DNA from: Roseateles_E cavernae
GTDB lineage: Bacteria; Pseudomonadota; Gammaproteobacteria; Burkholderiales; Burkholderiaceae_C
Assembly (NCBI RefSeq): GCF_040187885.1
Contig: NZ_JBDPLH010000014.1
Coordinates: 1 to 64,000, forward strand
Direction: 5' to 3'
Length of the DNA stretch: 64,000 bases
The notes below the pieces were generated by a model. It searched no databases and was not told the origin of the DNA. It worked only from the letters and a program-made list of their open reading frames with translations. The first letter of the stretch is position 1. Every line of letters starts with the position of its first letter. This document shows, piece after piece, positions 26,710 to 34,504 of the stretch. The translations under genes were made by a program, and so were the position numbers.

Positions 26710-27687
26710 TCAGGCCTGGCTCAGCACCACCTTGCCGACCACCTGGCGGCTGCTCATGCGAGCGAACGCGGCGGGCAATTCCGTCATCGGCAGCACGCGG
26801 TCCAACACCGGCTTGATCTTGCCCTGGGCGTACCAGCCGGCCAGCTGAGCCAGCATCGCGGCATTGCGCTGCGGCTCCCGCTTGGCGAACTCGCCCCAGA
26901 ACACGCCGACGATAGAGGCCCCCTTCAAGAGCGCGAGGTTCAGCGGCAGCGCCGGGATCTGGCCCTGCGCAAAGCCGACCACCAGATAGCGGCCCCGCCA
27001 GGCGATCGAGCGGAACACCGGCTCGGCCAGATCGCCACCGACCGGGTCGTAGACCACGTCGGGCCCCTTGCCCTCGGTCAGTGTCTTGATGTCCTCGCGC
27101 AGCGTGCCCTTGCTGTAGTTGATCGTGGCATCGGCCCCGATCTCGAGGCAGCGCGCACATTTTTCGTCGGACGAGGCCGCTGCGATCACGCGCGCGCCCG
27201 CCGCCTTGGCGATCTGTATTGCGGCCGTGCCAACCCCGCCGGCCGCTCCCAGTATCAGCACCGTCTCGCCGGGCTGCAGCGCGGCGCGGTCGGTCAGCGC
27301 ATGGTGGCTGGTGGCATAGGTGCAGATGAAAGCGGCCGCATCCTCGAAGGCAAAGCCCGGCGGCAGCGGCATCGCCAGCGCGGCCGGAATGCAGGCATGA
27401 CTGGCAAAGCCACCGGTGCCGGCAAATGCGGCTACCGCATCGCCAGGCTTGAAGCCCTTGACGCCGTCGCCCACCGCATCGACCACGCCGGCGAACTCGG
27501 TGCCCGGCACAAAGGGCAGCGGCGGTTTCATCTGATATTTGCCCTGCACGATCAACAGGTCCGGGAAGTTCAGGCTGGCGGCCTTGATCGCCACGCGGAT
27601 CTGGCCGGTGCCGGGCTCGGCGGTCGGCATTTCCTTCCAGCGCAGGGCTTCGACGCCCACAGGGTTCTCGCACAGCCAGGCTTGCAT
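26710..27687 (-). CDS. NADPH:quinone oxidoreductase family protein
   Basis: A 325-residue zinc-free medium-chain dehydrogenase/reductase of the QOR type. The N-terminal domain has FPDLLIVQGKYQMKPPLPFV and PGTEFAGVVDAVGDGV. The nucleotide-binding domain has VLILGAAGGVGTAAIQIAKA. The chosen ATG (MQAWLCENPVGVEAL) starts the conserved domain; the open frame running on to 28485 is antisense to surE and rejected. It is divergent from surE with 93 bases between. Members reduce quinones or enones with NADPH; the exact substrate is unknown. Confidence 0.9.
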   Translation of the reverse strand: MQAWLCENPVGVEALRWKEMPTAEPGTGQIRVAIKAASLNFPDLLIVQGKYQMKPPLPFVPGTEFAGVVDAVGDGVKGFKPGDAVAAFAGTGGFASHACIPAALAMPLPPGFAFEDAAAFICTYATSHHALTDRAALQPGETVLILGAAGGVGTAAIQIAKAAGARVIAAASSDEKCARCLEIGADATINYSKGTLREDIKTLTEGKGPDVVYDPVGGDLAEPVFRSIAWRGRYLVVGFAQGQIPALPLNLALLKGASIVGVFWGEFAKREPQRNAAMLAQLAGWYAQGKIKPVLDRVLPMTELPAAFARMSSRQVVGKVVLSQA

Positions 27688-27780
27688 GGGTTTGACTCCG
27701 GTTTTTGCTTGTTGATCGATGATAAGCAGGGGTGGGTAGACAAGGGGTCGCCCAGGTGACGCGATGCCTACAATGCCGGC

Positions 27781-28530
27781 ATGCGTATCCTGATAGCAAA
27801 CGACGATGGTTATCTGGCACCGGGGCTGGCGGCCCTGGTCAAGGCCTGCGAGGGCCTGGGTCAGATCGATGTGATCGCCCCCGAGCAAAATGCCAGCGGC
27901 ACCTCCAATGCGCTGACGCTGGGCCGGCCGCTGTCGGTCTACACCGCCGGCAACGGCTTTCGCTATGTCAACGGCACGCCGTCCGACTGCGTCCATGTGG
28001 CCTTGACCGGTCTCTTGGACTATCGGCCCGACCTGGTGCTCTCTGGCATCAATAACGGCGCCAATATGGGAGACGACACCCTGTACTCGGGCACGGTGGC
28101 GGCCGCCACCGAGGGCTATCTGTTCGGCATCCCGTCGATCGCGTTCTCGCAGGTCGAGAAGGGCTGGGGCCATCTCGATGCGGCCGCCGCAGCGGCCCGG
28201 GCCCTCATCGAGCAGGTGCTGGCCGGCGGCCTGGGCCAGGCCTTTCTGCTCAATGTGAACATGCCCAATCGCGCCGATGTCGCGGCCCTGCCGCGCCGCA
28301 TCACGCGCCTGGGGCGGCGCCATGCCAGTGAGCCGGTGATTTGCCAGCAAAGCCCGCGCGGCGAGACGATCTACTGGATCGGCCCGGCAGGCGATGCCCG
28401 CGAGGCCGGCGAAGGCACCGACTTCCACGCCTGCGCCAACGGCATGGTCTCCATCACGCCGCTGCAGGTCGATCTCAGCGACCACGCCTCGCTGCCGGCC
28501 TGGCGCCAGCGCCTGGGCCAGACCCCGTGA
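27781..28530 (+). CDS. surE: 5'/3'-nucleotidase (stationary-phase survival protein)
   Basis: A 249-residue metal-dependent phosphatase acting on nucleoside monophosphates. The metal site is at the N-terminus (ILIANDDGYLAPG, with D8 and D9), followed by the Ser and Asn ligands in SGINNGANMGDDTLYSGTVA. Length is typical (about 250). It heads the conserved surE-pcm-nlpD-rpoS group, and its stop overlaps the pcm start as GTGA. A stationary-phase link through rpoS is established for this order. Confidence 0.95.
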   Translation: MRILIANDDGYLAPGLAALVKACEGLGQIDVIAPEQNASGTSNALTLGRPLSVYTAGNGFRYVNGTPSDCVHVALTGLLDYRPDLVLSGINNGANMGDDTLYSGTVAAATEGYLFGIPSIAFSQVEKGWGHLDAAAAAARALIEQVLAGGLGQAFLLNVNMPNRADVAALPRRITRLGRRHASEPVICQQSPRGETIYWIGPAGDAREAGEGTDFHACANGMVSITPLQVDLSDHASLPAWRQRLGQTP

Positions 28531-29366
28531 GCGCGACGCCGCCCGAAACGCCCAAGAAGCGCTTTCCGCTGCCGCTGGACAAGCTGGGCGGTCGTGGCGC
28601 GGCGCCGGTGCGCGAGCTGCTGATGCCGCAGCGCCATCTGCAGCAGGCCACCGCCGACGCAGCCCGGCGTGCGGCGCCCAGCGGTCTGGGCATGGATTCG
28701 GCCGGCGTGCGCCTGCGCATGGTGCAGCGCCTGCAGCGCGAGGGCCTGCGCGACGAGCGGGTGCTGCAGGCGCTGGCCGGCGTGCCGCGCCATGAGTTCG
28801 TCGATACCGCGCTGGCCATCCAGGCCTATGAGGACACCAGCCTGCCGATCGGCCATGGCCAGACCATCTCCAAGCCCTCGGTGGTCGGTCGCATGATCGA
28901 GCTGCTGCTGGCGCGTCCCGGCGCGTCCAAGGAGGCCGGTGCGCTGATGGGGCGGGTGCTGGAGATCGGCACCGGCTGCGGCTACCAGGCGGCCGTGCTG
29001 GCCCGGCTGGCGCGCCAGGTCACCAGCATCGAGCGCATCAAGCCGCTGCACGATAAGGCGCGCGCCAGCCTGGCGACACTGAATCTGGGCGGCGTCCGGC
29101 TGATTTATGGCGATGGGCGGCTGGGCCATGCGCCCAGCGGTCCTTATGACGGCATCATCGCGGCGGCCGGCGGCGACGATCTGCCCGAGGCCTGGATGGC
29201 CCAGCTGGCGCCGGGCGGGCGGCTGGTGGCGCCGATGCAGACGCCGGGCGGTCGGGGTCAGGTCTTGGTGGTGGTCGACCATCTGCAGGAAACAGGTGCT
29301 AGCCGTTTTGTCCGCACGCTTCATGAGGCGGTGCTTTTCGTGCCTTTAAAATCGGGCGTGACGTAA
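28527..29366 (+). CDS. pcm: Protein-L-isoaspartate O-methyltransferase
   Basis: A 279-residue SAM-dependent methyltransferase that repairs isoaspartyl residues. The core begins about residue 60 with MVQRLQREGLRDERVLQAL and VPRHEFVD, then AYEDTSLPIGHGQTISKPSV, the active-site loop. Motif I is VLEIGTGCGYQAAVLA. The first 55 residues are Pro/Arg-rich and not conserved in the short E. coli enzyme (208). I set the start at the GTG overlapping the surE stop; an ATG start further in is possible but less conserved in spacing. It is translationally coupled to surE. Confidence 0.92.
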   Translation: MSATPPETPKKRFPLPLDKLGGRGAAPVRELLMPQRHLQQATADAARRAAPSGLGMDSAGVRLRMVQRLQREGLRDERVLQALAGVPRHEFVDTALAIQAYEDTSLPIGHGQTISKPSVVGRMIELLLARPGASKEAGALMGRVLEIGTGCGYQAAVLARLARQVTSIERIKPLHDKARASLATLNLGGVRLIYGDGRLGHAPSGPYDGIIAAAGGDDLPEAWMAQLAPGGRLVAPMQTPGGRGQVLVVVDHLQETGASRFVRTLHEAVLFVPLKSGVT

Positions 29367-29417
29367 GAGCGCCCGCCGTGCCCTGTCTGCCGGGCCATCC
29401 ACCAAACGCTGAAACGC

Positions 29418-30317
29418 ATGCCACTGAACCCTAACCGCAACACCCCATTTCCCGTCGGCCTGCTGGTCGTCGCGATCTGTGCCCTGATCGTCGGCTGCGC
29501 CTCGCCCAAGCACCGTGCGCCGGTGGAGGACCGACCGATGAATGGCGCGACCAAGCCGGTCGCGACACCCTCGGGCAACCCGGAGGCGCAGCCCGCGCCC
29601 GAGGTCAAGCCGCTGCCGGGCGCCGAGAATGCCGGCAAGCCCGGCTACTACACCGTCAAGCCCGGTGACACGCTGATCCGCATCGCGCTGGACAACGGCC
29701 AGAACTGGCGCGACCTGGCGAAATGGAACGGCATCGACAATGCCAATCGCATCGAGGTGGGACAGGTCTTGCGCGTAGTGACGCCGAGCGTCGACGCGGC
29801 GGCGGTCAGCGCGCGCCCGGTCACGAGCGCCAAGGTCGAGAGCCGCCCGCTGGACGGCAAGCCGCCGGCGAGCGCCGCCTCGGCGCCTGCCGCGACGACG
29901 GCCGCCAGTGCGCCGACGACCACGCCGCCGGCTGCCGCCGGCTCCGAGGATGAGCCGCCCTGGGGCTGGCCGGCCGCCGGTGCGGTGGCCGCCGGTTTCG
30001 ACGAGGTCAAGAACAAGGGTCTGGTGTTCACCGGCAAGGCCGGCGACCCGGTGCTGGCGGCTGCCGACGGGCGCGTGGTTTACGCAGGTTCGGGCTTGCG
30101 CGGATATGGCAATCTGGTCATCATCAAGCACAACACCACCTACCTGACGGCTTACGCGCACAACCAGAGTTTGCTGGTCAAGGAAGACCAGGCGGTGCGC
30201 AAGGGCCAGAAGATTGCCGAGATGGGATCCAGCGATGCCGACCAGGTCAAGCTGCACTTCGAAGTGCGCAAGCAAGGCAAGCCTATCGACCCGGCCAAGC
30301 TGCTGCCGTCCCGCTAA
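29418..30317 (+). CDS. nlpD: NlpD-like lipoprotein with LysM and degenerate LytM (M23) domain
   Basis: A 299-residue outer-membrane lipoprotein. A lipobox is visible as LIVGC (C27). A LysM domain at about 76-120 (YYTVKPGDTLIRIALDNG, then WNGIDNANRIEVGQVLRV) binds peptidoglycan. A Pro/Ala linker follows, then an M23 peptidase-like domain. Its zinc site is degenerate: the segment that normally carries His and Asp reads KNKGLVFTGKAG, as in E. coli NlpD. NlpD-type proteins activate amidases (AmiC) rather than cutting peptidoglycan. It lies between pcm and rpoS, as in many proteobacteria; an rpoS promoter is usually inside it. Confidence 0.9.
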   Translation: MPLNPNRNTPFPVGLLVVAICALIVGCASPKHRAPVEDRPMNGATKPVATPSGNPEAQPAPEVKPLPGAENAGKPGYYTVKPGDTLIRIALDNGQNWRDLAKWNGIDNANRIEVGQVLRVVTPSVDAAAVSARPVTSAKVESRPLDGKPPASAASAPAATTAASAPTTTPPAAAGSEDEPPWGWPAAGAVAAGFDEVKNKGLVFTGKAGDPVLAAADGRVVYAGSGLRGYGNLVIIKHNTTYLTAYAHNQSLLVKEDQAVRKGQKIAEMGSSDADQVKLHFEVRKQGKPIDPAKLLPSR

Positions 30318-30342
30318 GCAGTGAGGGCGCCGTGCTGACATC

Positions 30343-31368
30343 ATGAAACGCGCCGCGCCCCATCTGTCCAACGGCTCACTCGCGCCACCGCTGCCGCCAC
30401 CGGCCGATCTGGAGCGGCTGCTGGCCGAGGATGGCCCTGCCGCTCCCGCAGCGGCAGGGCCTGACGATGACGAGGTCCAGATCTTGCGAAATGGCGCCGC
30501 GCCGGCCGCCGATGTCGATCTGGGCAATGCGCTGCAAGCCTATCTGCGCGATATCCGCCGCACGCCGCTGCTGACGCCGCAGCAGGAGTACGACACGGCG
30601 GTGCGGGCCCGGGCCGGCGAATTCGCCGCCCGCCAGGCGATGATCGAGCACAACCTGCGCCTGGTGGTCAGCATCGCGAAGAACTATCTCGGCCGCGGCC
30701 TGCCGATGAGCGATCTGATCGAGGAGGGCAATCTTGGCCTGATGCATGCGATCGGCAAGTTCGAGCCCGAGCGCGGCTTCCGTTTCTCGACCTATGCCAG
30801 CTGGTGGATACGCCAGAGCATCGAGCGCGCCTTGATGCATCAGGCCCGGCTGGTGCGGCTGCCGGTGCACATCGTGCGTGAGCTCAACCATGTGCTGAAG
30901 GCGCGTCGGGCGCTGGAGGCCTTGCGCAGCCAGAACGGCGCCGAGTCGGTGGTGCGCGCCGAGGACATTGCGGCCGTGCTGGGCCGGCCGCTGGCCGAGG
31001 TTGCCGAGCTGCTGGCCTATGCCGAGCTGCCGACCTCGCTGGACTCACCGGTCGATCGCAACGGCGAGGGCGGCGAGTCGATGATGGATCTGGTGGCCGA
31101 CGAGCAGGCGGTCGACCCGCTGGGCCTGCGGCTCAGCCATGAGCTGGAGGAATTGCTGGAGCATGGCCTGGCGGCCTTGAACGAGCGCGAGCGCGAGGTG
31201 CTGGCCGGTCGCTATGGCCTGAGTGACCGCGAGCCCGAGACGCTGGATGTGCTGGCGATCCGGCTGGGCTTGACGCGCGAGCGCATCCGGCAGATCCAGA
31301 TCGAGGCGCTCAACAAGCTCAAGCGCAATATGATGCGGCACGGCATCAACCGCGACGCGATCTTCTGA
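30343..31368 (+). CDS. rpoS: RNA polymerase sigma factor, stationary-phase type
   Basis: A 341-residue group 2 sigma factor. Region 1.2 (DLGNALQAYLRDIRRTPLLT), region 2 (EHNLRLVVSIAKNYLGRG, GNLGLMHAIGKFEPERGFRF, STYASWWIRQSIERAL), region 3 (VHIVRELNHV) and region 4 (LGLTRERIRQIQIEALNKLK) are all present. Position after nlpD and the lack of a long region 1.1 support RpoS. The N-terminal 50 residues are Pro/Ala-rich and contain, at the DNA level, a perfect 11-base hairpin at codons about 31-40 that could affect translation. Confidence 0.95.
   Translation: MKRAAPHLSNGSLAPPLPPPADLERLLAEDGPAAPAAAGPDDDEVQILRNGAAPAADVDLGNALQAYLRDIRRTPLLTPQQEYDTAVRARAGEFAARQAMIEHNLRLVVSIAKNYLGRGLPMSDLIEEGNLGLMHAIGKFEPERGFRFSTYASWWIRQSIERALMHQARLVRLPVHIVRELNHVLKARRALEALRSQNGAESVVRAEDIAAVLGRPLAEVAELLAYAELPTSLDSPVDRNGEGGESMMDLVADEQAVDPLGLRLSHELEELLEHGLAALNEREREVLAGRYGLSDREPETLDVLAIRLGLTRERIRQIQIEALNKLKRNMMRHGINRDAIF
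30434..30460 (+). other. Strong hairpin inside the rpoS 5' coding region
   Basis: GCCCTGCCGCT (30434-30444) and AGCGGCAGGGC (30450-30460) form a perfect 11-base stem with a 5-base loop, 92 bases after the rpoS start. No U-run follows, so it is not a terminator. It could slow translation or pair with regulators; it may equally be a by-product of Pro/Ala codon use. Confidence 0.5.
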
Positions 31369-31405
31369 AGCGGGGCTGAGTGTGGCCGCAGGGATAATCC
31401 CGGCC

Positions 31406-32761
31406 ATGACTCAACAATCCGAATGGCTGAAGGTCGAATCGCTGGACCTGGAAGCGCAGGGCGTTGCCCACAATACCGAAGGCAAGGTGGTGTTCATCGA
31501 GGGCGCTTTGCCCGGTGAAGAGGTGCAGGTCACCGTCGGCCGCAAGAAGAACAATTGGGAGCAGGGCGCTCTGGTGGCGATGCGCCGCGAGAGCTCACAG
31601 CGGGTCGTGCCCGGCTGTCCCAATTTCGGCCTGCATGCCGGTGCCTGTGGCGGCTGCAAGATGCAGCATCTGCACACCGGGGCCCAGGTCGCCGTCAAGC
31701 AGCGGGTCGTCGAGGACAACCTCTGGCATCTGGGCAAGGTCAAGCCGGAGACCCTGCTGCGGCCTATCGAAGGCCCGGCCTGGGGCTATCGCTATCGTGC
31801 ACGTTTCTCGGTCCGCTATGTGGCCAAGAAGGGTCAGGTGCTGATCGGCTTCCATGAGCGCAAGAGCCGCTATGTGGCCGATATGCAGGTCTGCAAGGTC
31901 GTACCGGCGGTGGTCAGCGATATGCTGATGCCGCTGCGCGAGCTGATCGCCAGCATGGCCGAGCGCGACCGGTTGCCGCAGATCGAGCTGGCCATGGGTG
32001 AGCAGGTGATCGCGCTGGTCCTGCGCCACCTGAATCCGCTGCCCGACTCCGATCTGGCCAAGCTGCGCGAGTTCGCGGCCGCTCATCCGGGCGTGCAATG
32101 GTGGTTGCAGCCCAAGGGGCCGGACACGGTCAAGCTGCTTGACGAGGGCGGCCCGGAGCTGGCCTACACCTTGCCGGAGTTCGGCGTCGTGATGCCCTTC
32201 AAGCCGACCGATTTCACCCAGGTCAATCCGCATATCAACACGGTGCTGGTCGGCCGCGCGCTGCGCCTGCTGCAGGTGCGCAAGAACGAGCGGGTGATCG
32301 ACTGGTTCTGCGGCTTGGGCAACTTCACCCTGCCACTGGCGACCCAGGCGCGCGAGGTGCTGGGCATCGAGGGCAGCGAGACCCTGGTGCAGCGCTCGCG
32401 CGAAAACGCCAGGCGCAATGGGCTGGAGGGCAATACCGCCTTTGTCGCGCGCAATCTGTTCGAGATGACGCCCGAGTTGCTGGCGGCCGACGGTGTGGCT
32501 GACAAATGGCTGGTGGACCCGCCGCGCGAAGGTGCGTTCGCGCTGGCCAAGGCGGTGGCCGATATCGCTCAGGACCCGAGCCTGGCCCCGGGCTGGACGC
32601 CGCCCCAGCGCATCGTCTATGTCAGCTGCAATCCGGCCACGCTGGCGCGCGATGCGGGGCTGTTGGTCAATGTGGCCGGCTACCGCTGCACGGCCGCCAG
32701 TGCGGTGAATATGTTCCCGCACACGGCCCACGTCGAGTCGATCGCGGTCTTCGAGCGCTGA
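31406..32761 (+). CDS. rlmD: 23S rRNA (uracil-1939-C5)-methyltransferase
   Basis: A 451-residue SAM-dependent RNA methyltransferase. An N-terminal TRAM-like domain is followed by the [4Fe-4S] cysteines C71, C81, C84 (CPNFGLHAGACGGC) and C163 (MQVCKVV). The methyltransferase domain has VIDWFCGLGNFTLPLA and the catalytic Cys in VYVSCNPATLARD. Length and cysteine spacing match RlmD (RumA). The start is MTQQSEWLK at 31406. It follows rpoS by 37 bases and ends at a bidirectional terminator. Confidence 0.94.
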   Translation: MTQQSEWLKVESLDLEAQGVAHNTEGKVVFIEGALPGEEVQVTVGRKKNNWEQGALVAMRRESSQRVVPGCPNFGLHAGACGGCKMQHLHTGAQVAVKQRVVEDNLWHLGKVKPETLLRPIEGPAWGYRYRARFSVRYVAKKGQVLIGFHERKSRYVADMQVCKVVPAVVSDMLMPLRELIASMAERDRLPQIELAMGEQVIALVLRHLNPLPDSDLAKLREFAAAHPGVQWWLQPKGPDTVKLLDEGGPELAYTLPEFGVVMPFKPTDFTQVNPHINTVLVGRALRLLQVRKNERVIDWFCGLGNFTLPLATQAREVLGIEGSETLVQRSRENARRNGLEGNTAFVARNLFEMTPELLAADGVADKWLVDPPREGAFALAKAVADIAQDPSLAPGWTPPQRIVYVSCNPATLARDAGLLVNVAGYRCTAASAVNMFPHTAHVESIAVFER

Positions 32762-32765
32762 CAAG

Positions 32766-32791
32766 AAAAACGGGACCCGCAGGTCCCGTTT
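32766..32791. terminator. Bidirectional terminator between rlmD and the Bax inhibitor-1 gene
   Basis: ACGGGACC (32770-32777) and GGTCCCGT (32782-32789) form a perfect 8-base stem with loop CGCA. A run of A precedes and TTT follows. The two flanking genes converge. Confidence 0.85.
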
Positions 32792-32812
32792 CTGCTAAGC
32801 CAGGGTGCGCGC

Positions 32813-33508
32813 TCAGTCGCGTTCGCCGCCGAAGATGCCCAGCAGGGACAGCAGGCTCTGGAACACGTTGTAGATGTCCAGGTAGATCGCCAGGGTGGCC
32901 GAGATGTAGTTGGTCTCGCCGCCATCGATCACGCGCTTGATGTCATACAGCATGAAGGCCGAGAACACTGCCATCGCCAGCACCATCACGGTCAGCATCA
33001 GTGCCGAGGACTGCAGGAAGATGTTCACCAGGCCGGCCACCAGCAGGATGATGGCGCCGACGAACAGGAACTTGCCCATGCCGGAGAGGTCGCGCTTGAT
33101 CACGGTGGCCAGGCTGGCCATCGCGAAGAAGATCGCGCCGGTGCCGCCGAAGGCCATCATGATCAGTTCGCTGCCGTTCTTGAAGCCCAGGATCTGAGCC
33201 AGCAGGCGCGACAGCATCAGGCCCATGAAGAAGGTGAAGGCGAGCAGGGCCACGACGCCGGTGCTGCTGTTCTTGGTCTTCTCGACGACGAACATCAGAC
33301 CGAAGGCGCCGGCAAAGAACACCAGGGTGCTCATGCCCAGGCCCAGACTGGCCATGATGCCGGTGGACACCCCGACCCAGGCGCCCAGCACGGTGGGCAC
33401 CATGGACAGGGCCAGCAGCCAGTAGGTGTTGCGCAGCACGCGCTGGCGTTCGACCGCGAGGCCGCCGCCGAGGGCGCTGCCGTATTGGGTTTGCATGCTG
33501 TCGTTCAT
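32813..33508 (-). CDS. Bax inhibitor-1/YccA family membrane protein
   Basis: A 231-residue inner-membrane protein with about seven hydrophobic helices. It has the BI-1 family features: an N-terminal segment NTYWLLALSMVPTVLGAWVG, a middle FAGAFGLMFVVE and a C-terminal tail with FMLYDIKRVIDGGETNYISA. Members form calcium-leak channels or interact with FtsH, like YccA. The ATG at 33508 has GGAGG seven bases upstream. The first 66 coding bases are repeated beyond the N at 33593 because of an assembly join, so a second start seen there is not a gene. Confidence 0.9.
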   Translation of the reverse strand: MNDSMQTQYGSALGGGLAVERQRVLRNTYWLLALSMVPTVLGAWVGVSTGIMASLGLGMSTLVFFAGAFGLMFVVEKTKNSSTGVVALLAFTFFMGLMLSRLLAQILGFKNGSELIMMAFGGTGAIFFAMASLATVIKRDLSGMGKFLFVGAIILLVAGLVNIFLQSSALMLTVMVLAMAVFSAFMLYDIKRVIDGGETNYISATLAIYLDIYNVFQSLLSLLGIFGGERD

Positions 33509-33743
33509 CACAGTCCTCCAGGGAAATGTCGGTTGAGAGACCAGTTCTTCTTTGCAATTATTCTAGTCAGCACAGGCTGACTGCGCAGCCATNCTGGCGT
33601 TCGACCGCGAGGCCGCCGCCGAGGGCGCTGCCGTATTGGGTTTGCATGCTGTCGTTCATCACAGTCCTCCAGGGAAATGTCGGTTGAGAGACCAGTTCTT
33701 CTTTGCAATTATTCTAGTCAGCACAGGCTGACTGCGCAGCCAT
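33443..33743. repeat. Identical 150-base duplication around a single N: unmerged contig join
   Basis: Bases 33443-33592 and 33594-33743 are identical over 150 bases, separated only by an N at 33593. They cover the 5' end of the Bax inhibitor-1 gene and its upstream region. An exact repeat ending precisely at an N is what scaffolding produces when two contigs overlap but are not merged. The true sequence most likely has one copy. The second copy of the gene start (33594-33659) should not be annotated. Confidence 0.93.
33565..33582 (-). promoter_or_regulatory. Dyad AGTCAGC/GCTGACT upstream of the Bax inhibitor-1 gene
   Basis: A perfect 7-base inverted repeat with a 4-base spacer, about 57 bases before the start. 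On the minus strand TAGAAT, a possible -10, lies at its edge (33560-33565). It may be an operator. The same dyad appears at 33716-33733 in the assembly duplicate. Confidence 0.35.
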
Positions 33744-33850
33744 GCCGGGGCAGGGCTTGCACCAGGGCGGCAGGTAGTTTTGCATTCCCGCGCAGCAATA
33801 CCGCAGGCCGCTGACGCTAAAGTGCGGCTCTTAGCCAGGATTTCAACACC

Positions 33851-34255
33851 ATGAAGCAAAAACCCTTTCTGAGCCTTGACGAGGTCAAGCGCATCGCCGC
33901 CGCCGCCGAAGCGGAGGCCGTCAGCCATAACTGGGCCGTCACGATTGCCATCGTCGATGATGGTGGCCATCTGCTGTGGTTGCAGCGTCTTGATGGCGCA
34001 GCCGCCATTTCGGCCCAGATCGCGCCGGCCAAGGCCCACACGGCGGCCTTGGGGCGTCGTGAATCCAAGGTCTACGAGGACATGATCAACCAGGGTCGCA
34101 TGTCCTTCCTGAGCGCGCCGGGCCTGAACGGCCTGCTGGAGGGTGGCGTGCCCATCGTGGTCGACGGTTTCCATATCGGCGCCGTCGGCGTCAGCGGTGT
34201 GAAATCGACCGAAGACGCGCAGATCGCGCGTGCCGGCATCGCCGCGCTGGGCTGA
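33851..34255 (+). CDS. GlcG/HbpS family heme-binding-like protein
   Basis: A 134-residue single-domain protein of the GlcG/HbpS family (formerly DUF336). The pattern is LDEVKRIAAAAEAEA, then WAVTIAIVDDGGHLLWLQRL, then SAQIAPAKAHTAA, and near the end VPIVVDGFHIGAVGVSGVKS. These proteins form octamers, and some bind heme or cobalamin; others are encoded with glycolate or diol metabolism genes. No such partner lies here. It is followed by a good terminator and is monocistronic. Confidence 0.88.
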   Translation: MKQKPFLSLDEVKRIAAAAEAEAVSHNWAVTIAIVDDGGHLLWLQRLDGAAAISAQIAPAKAHTAALGRRESKVYEDMINQGRMSFLSAPGLNGLLEGGVPIVVDGFHIGAVGVSGVKSTEDAQIARAGIAALG

Positions 34256-34275
34256 TACGCGCCGAGACCGATGCG

Positions 34276-34309
34276 CAAGCCCCGGCCCGCCGGGGCTTGT
34301 TTGCTTTTG
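34276..34309 (+). terminator. Rho-independent terminator after the GlcG-like gene
   Basis: CAAGCCCCGG (34276-34285) and CCGGGGCTTG (34290-34299) form a perfect 10-base stem with loop CCCG, followed by TTTGCTTTTG. Confidence 0.9.
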
Positions 34310-34504
34310 TCCACCGGTTTCGTTGTCAACTTCGTGTCAAAGCGCAAGGCTTTGCCTCCGTGATAACCCTGGTCGGTTATACTCAGCAGGTTTACCCGCA
34401 ACCTACCGCTACCCTAGCGAAACTCCTCAGTTTCCTCAACCGGACTCAAGCTCATCAGCGTGATGGAGCCGAGCTGGGCGTGCGCACAATAAACGGAGTT
34501 CCCC

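Noticed and set aside
33594..33708. A second Bax inhibitor-1 gene start
   Set aside because: It is an exact copy created by the unmerged contig join at 33,593.
34323..34340. Pho-box-like pair TTGTCAA/GTGTCAA before carA
   Set aside because: Only two degenerate units are present and no -10 follows at the required distance; carAB is not a usual phosphate target.
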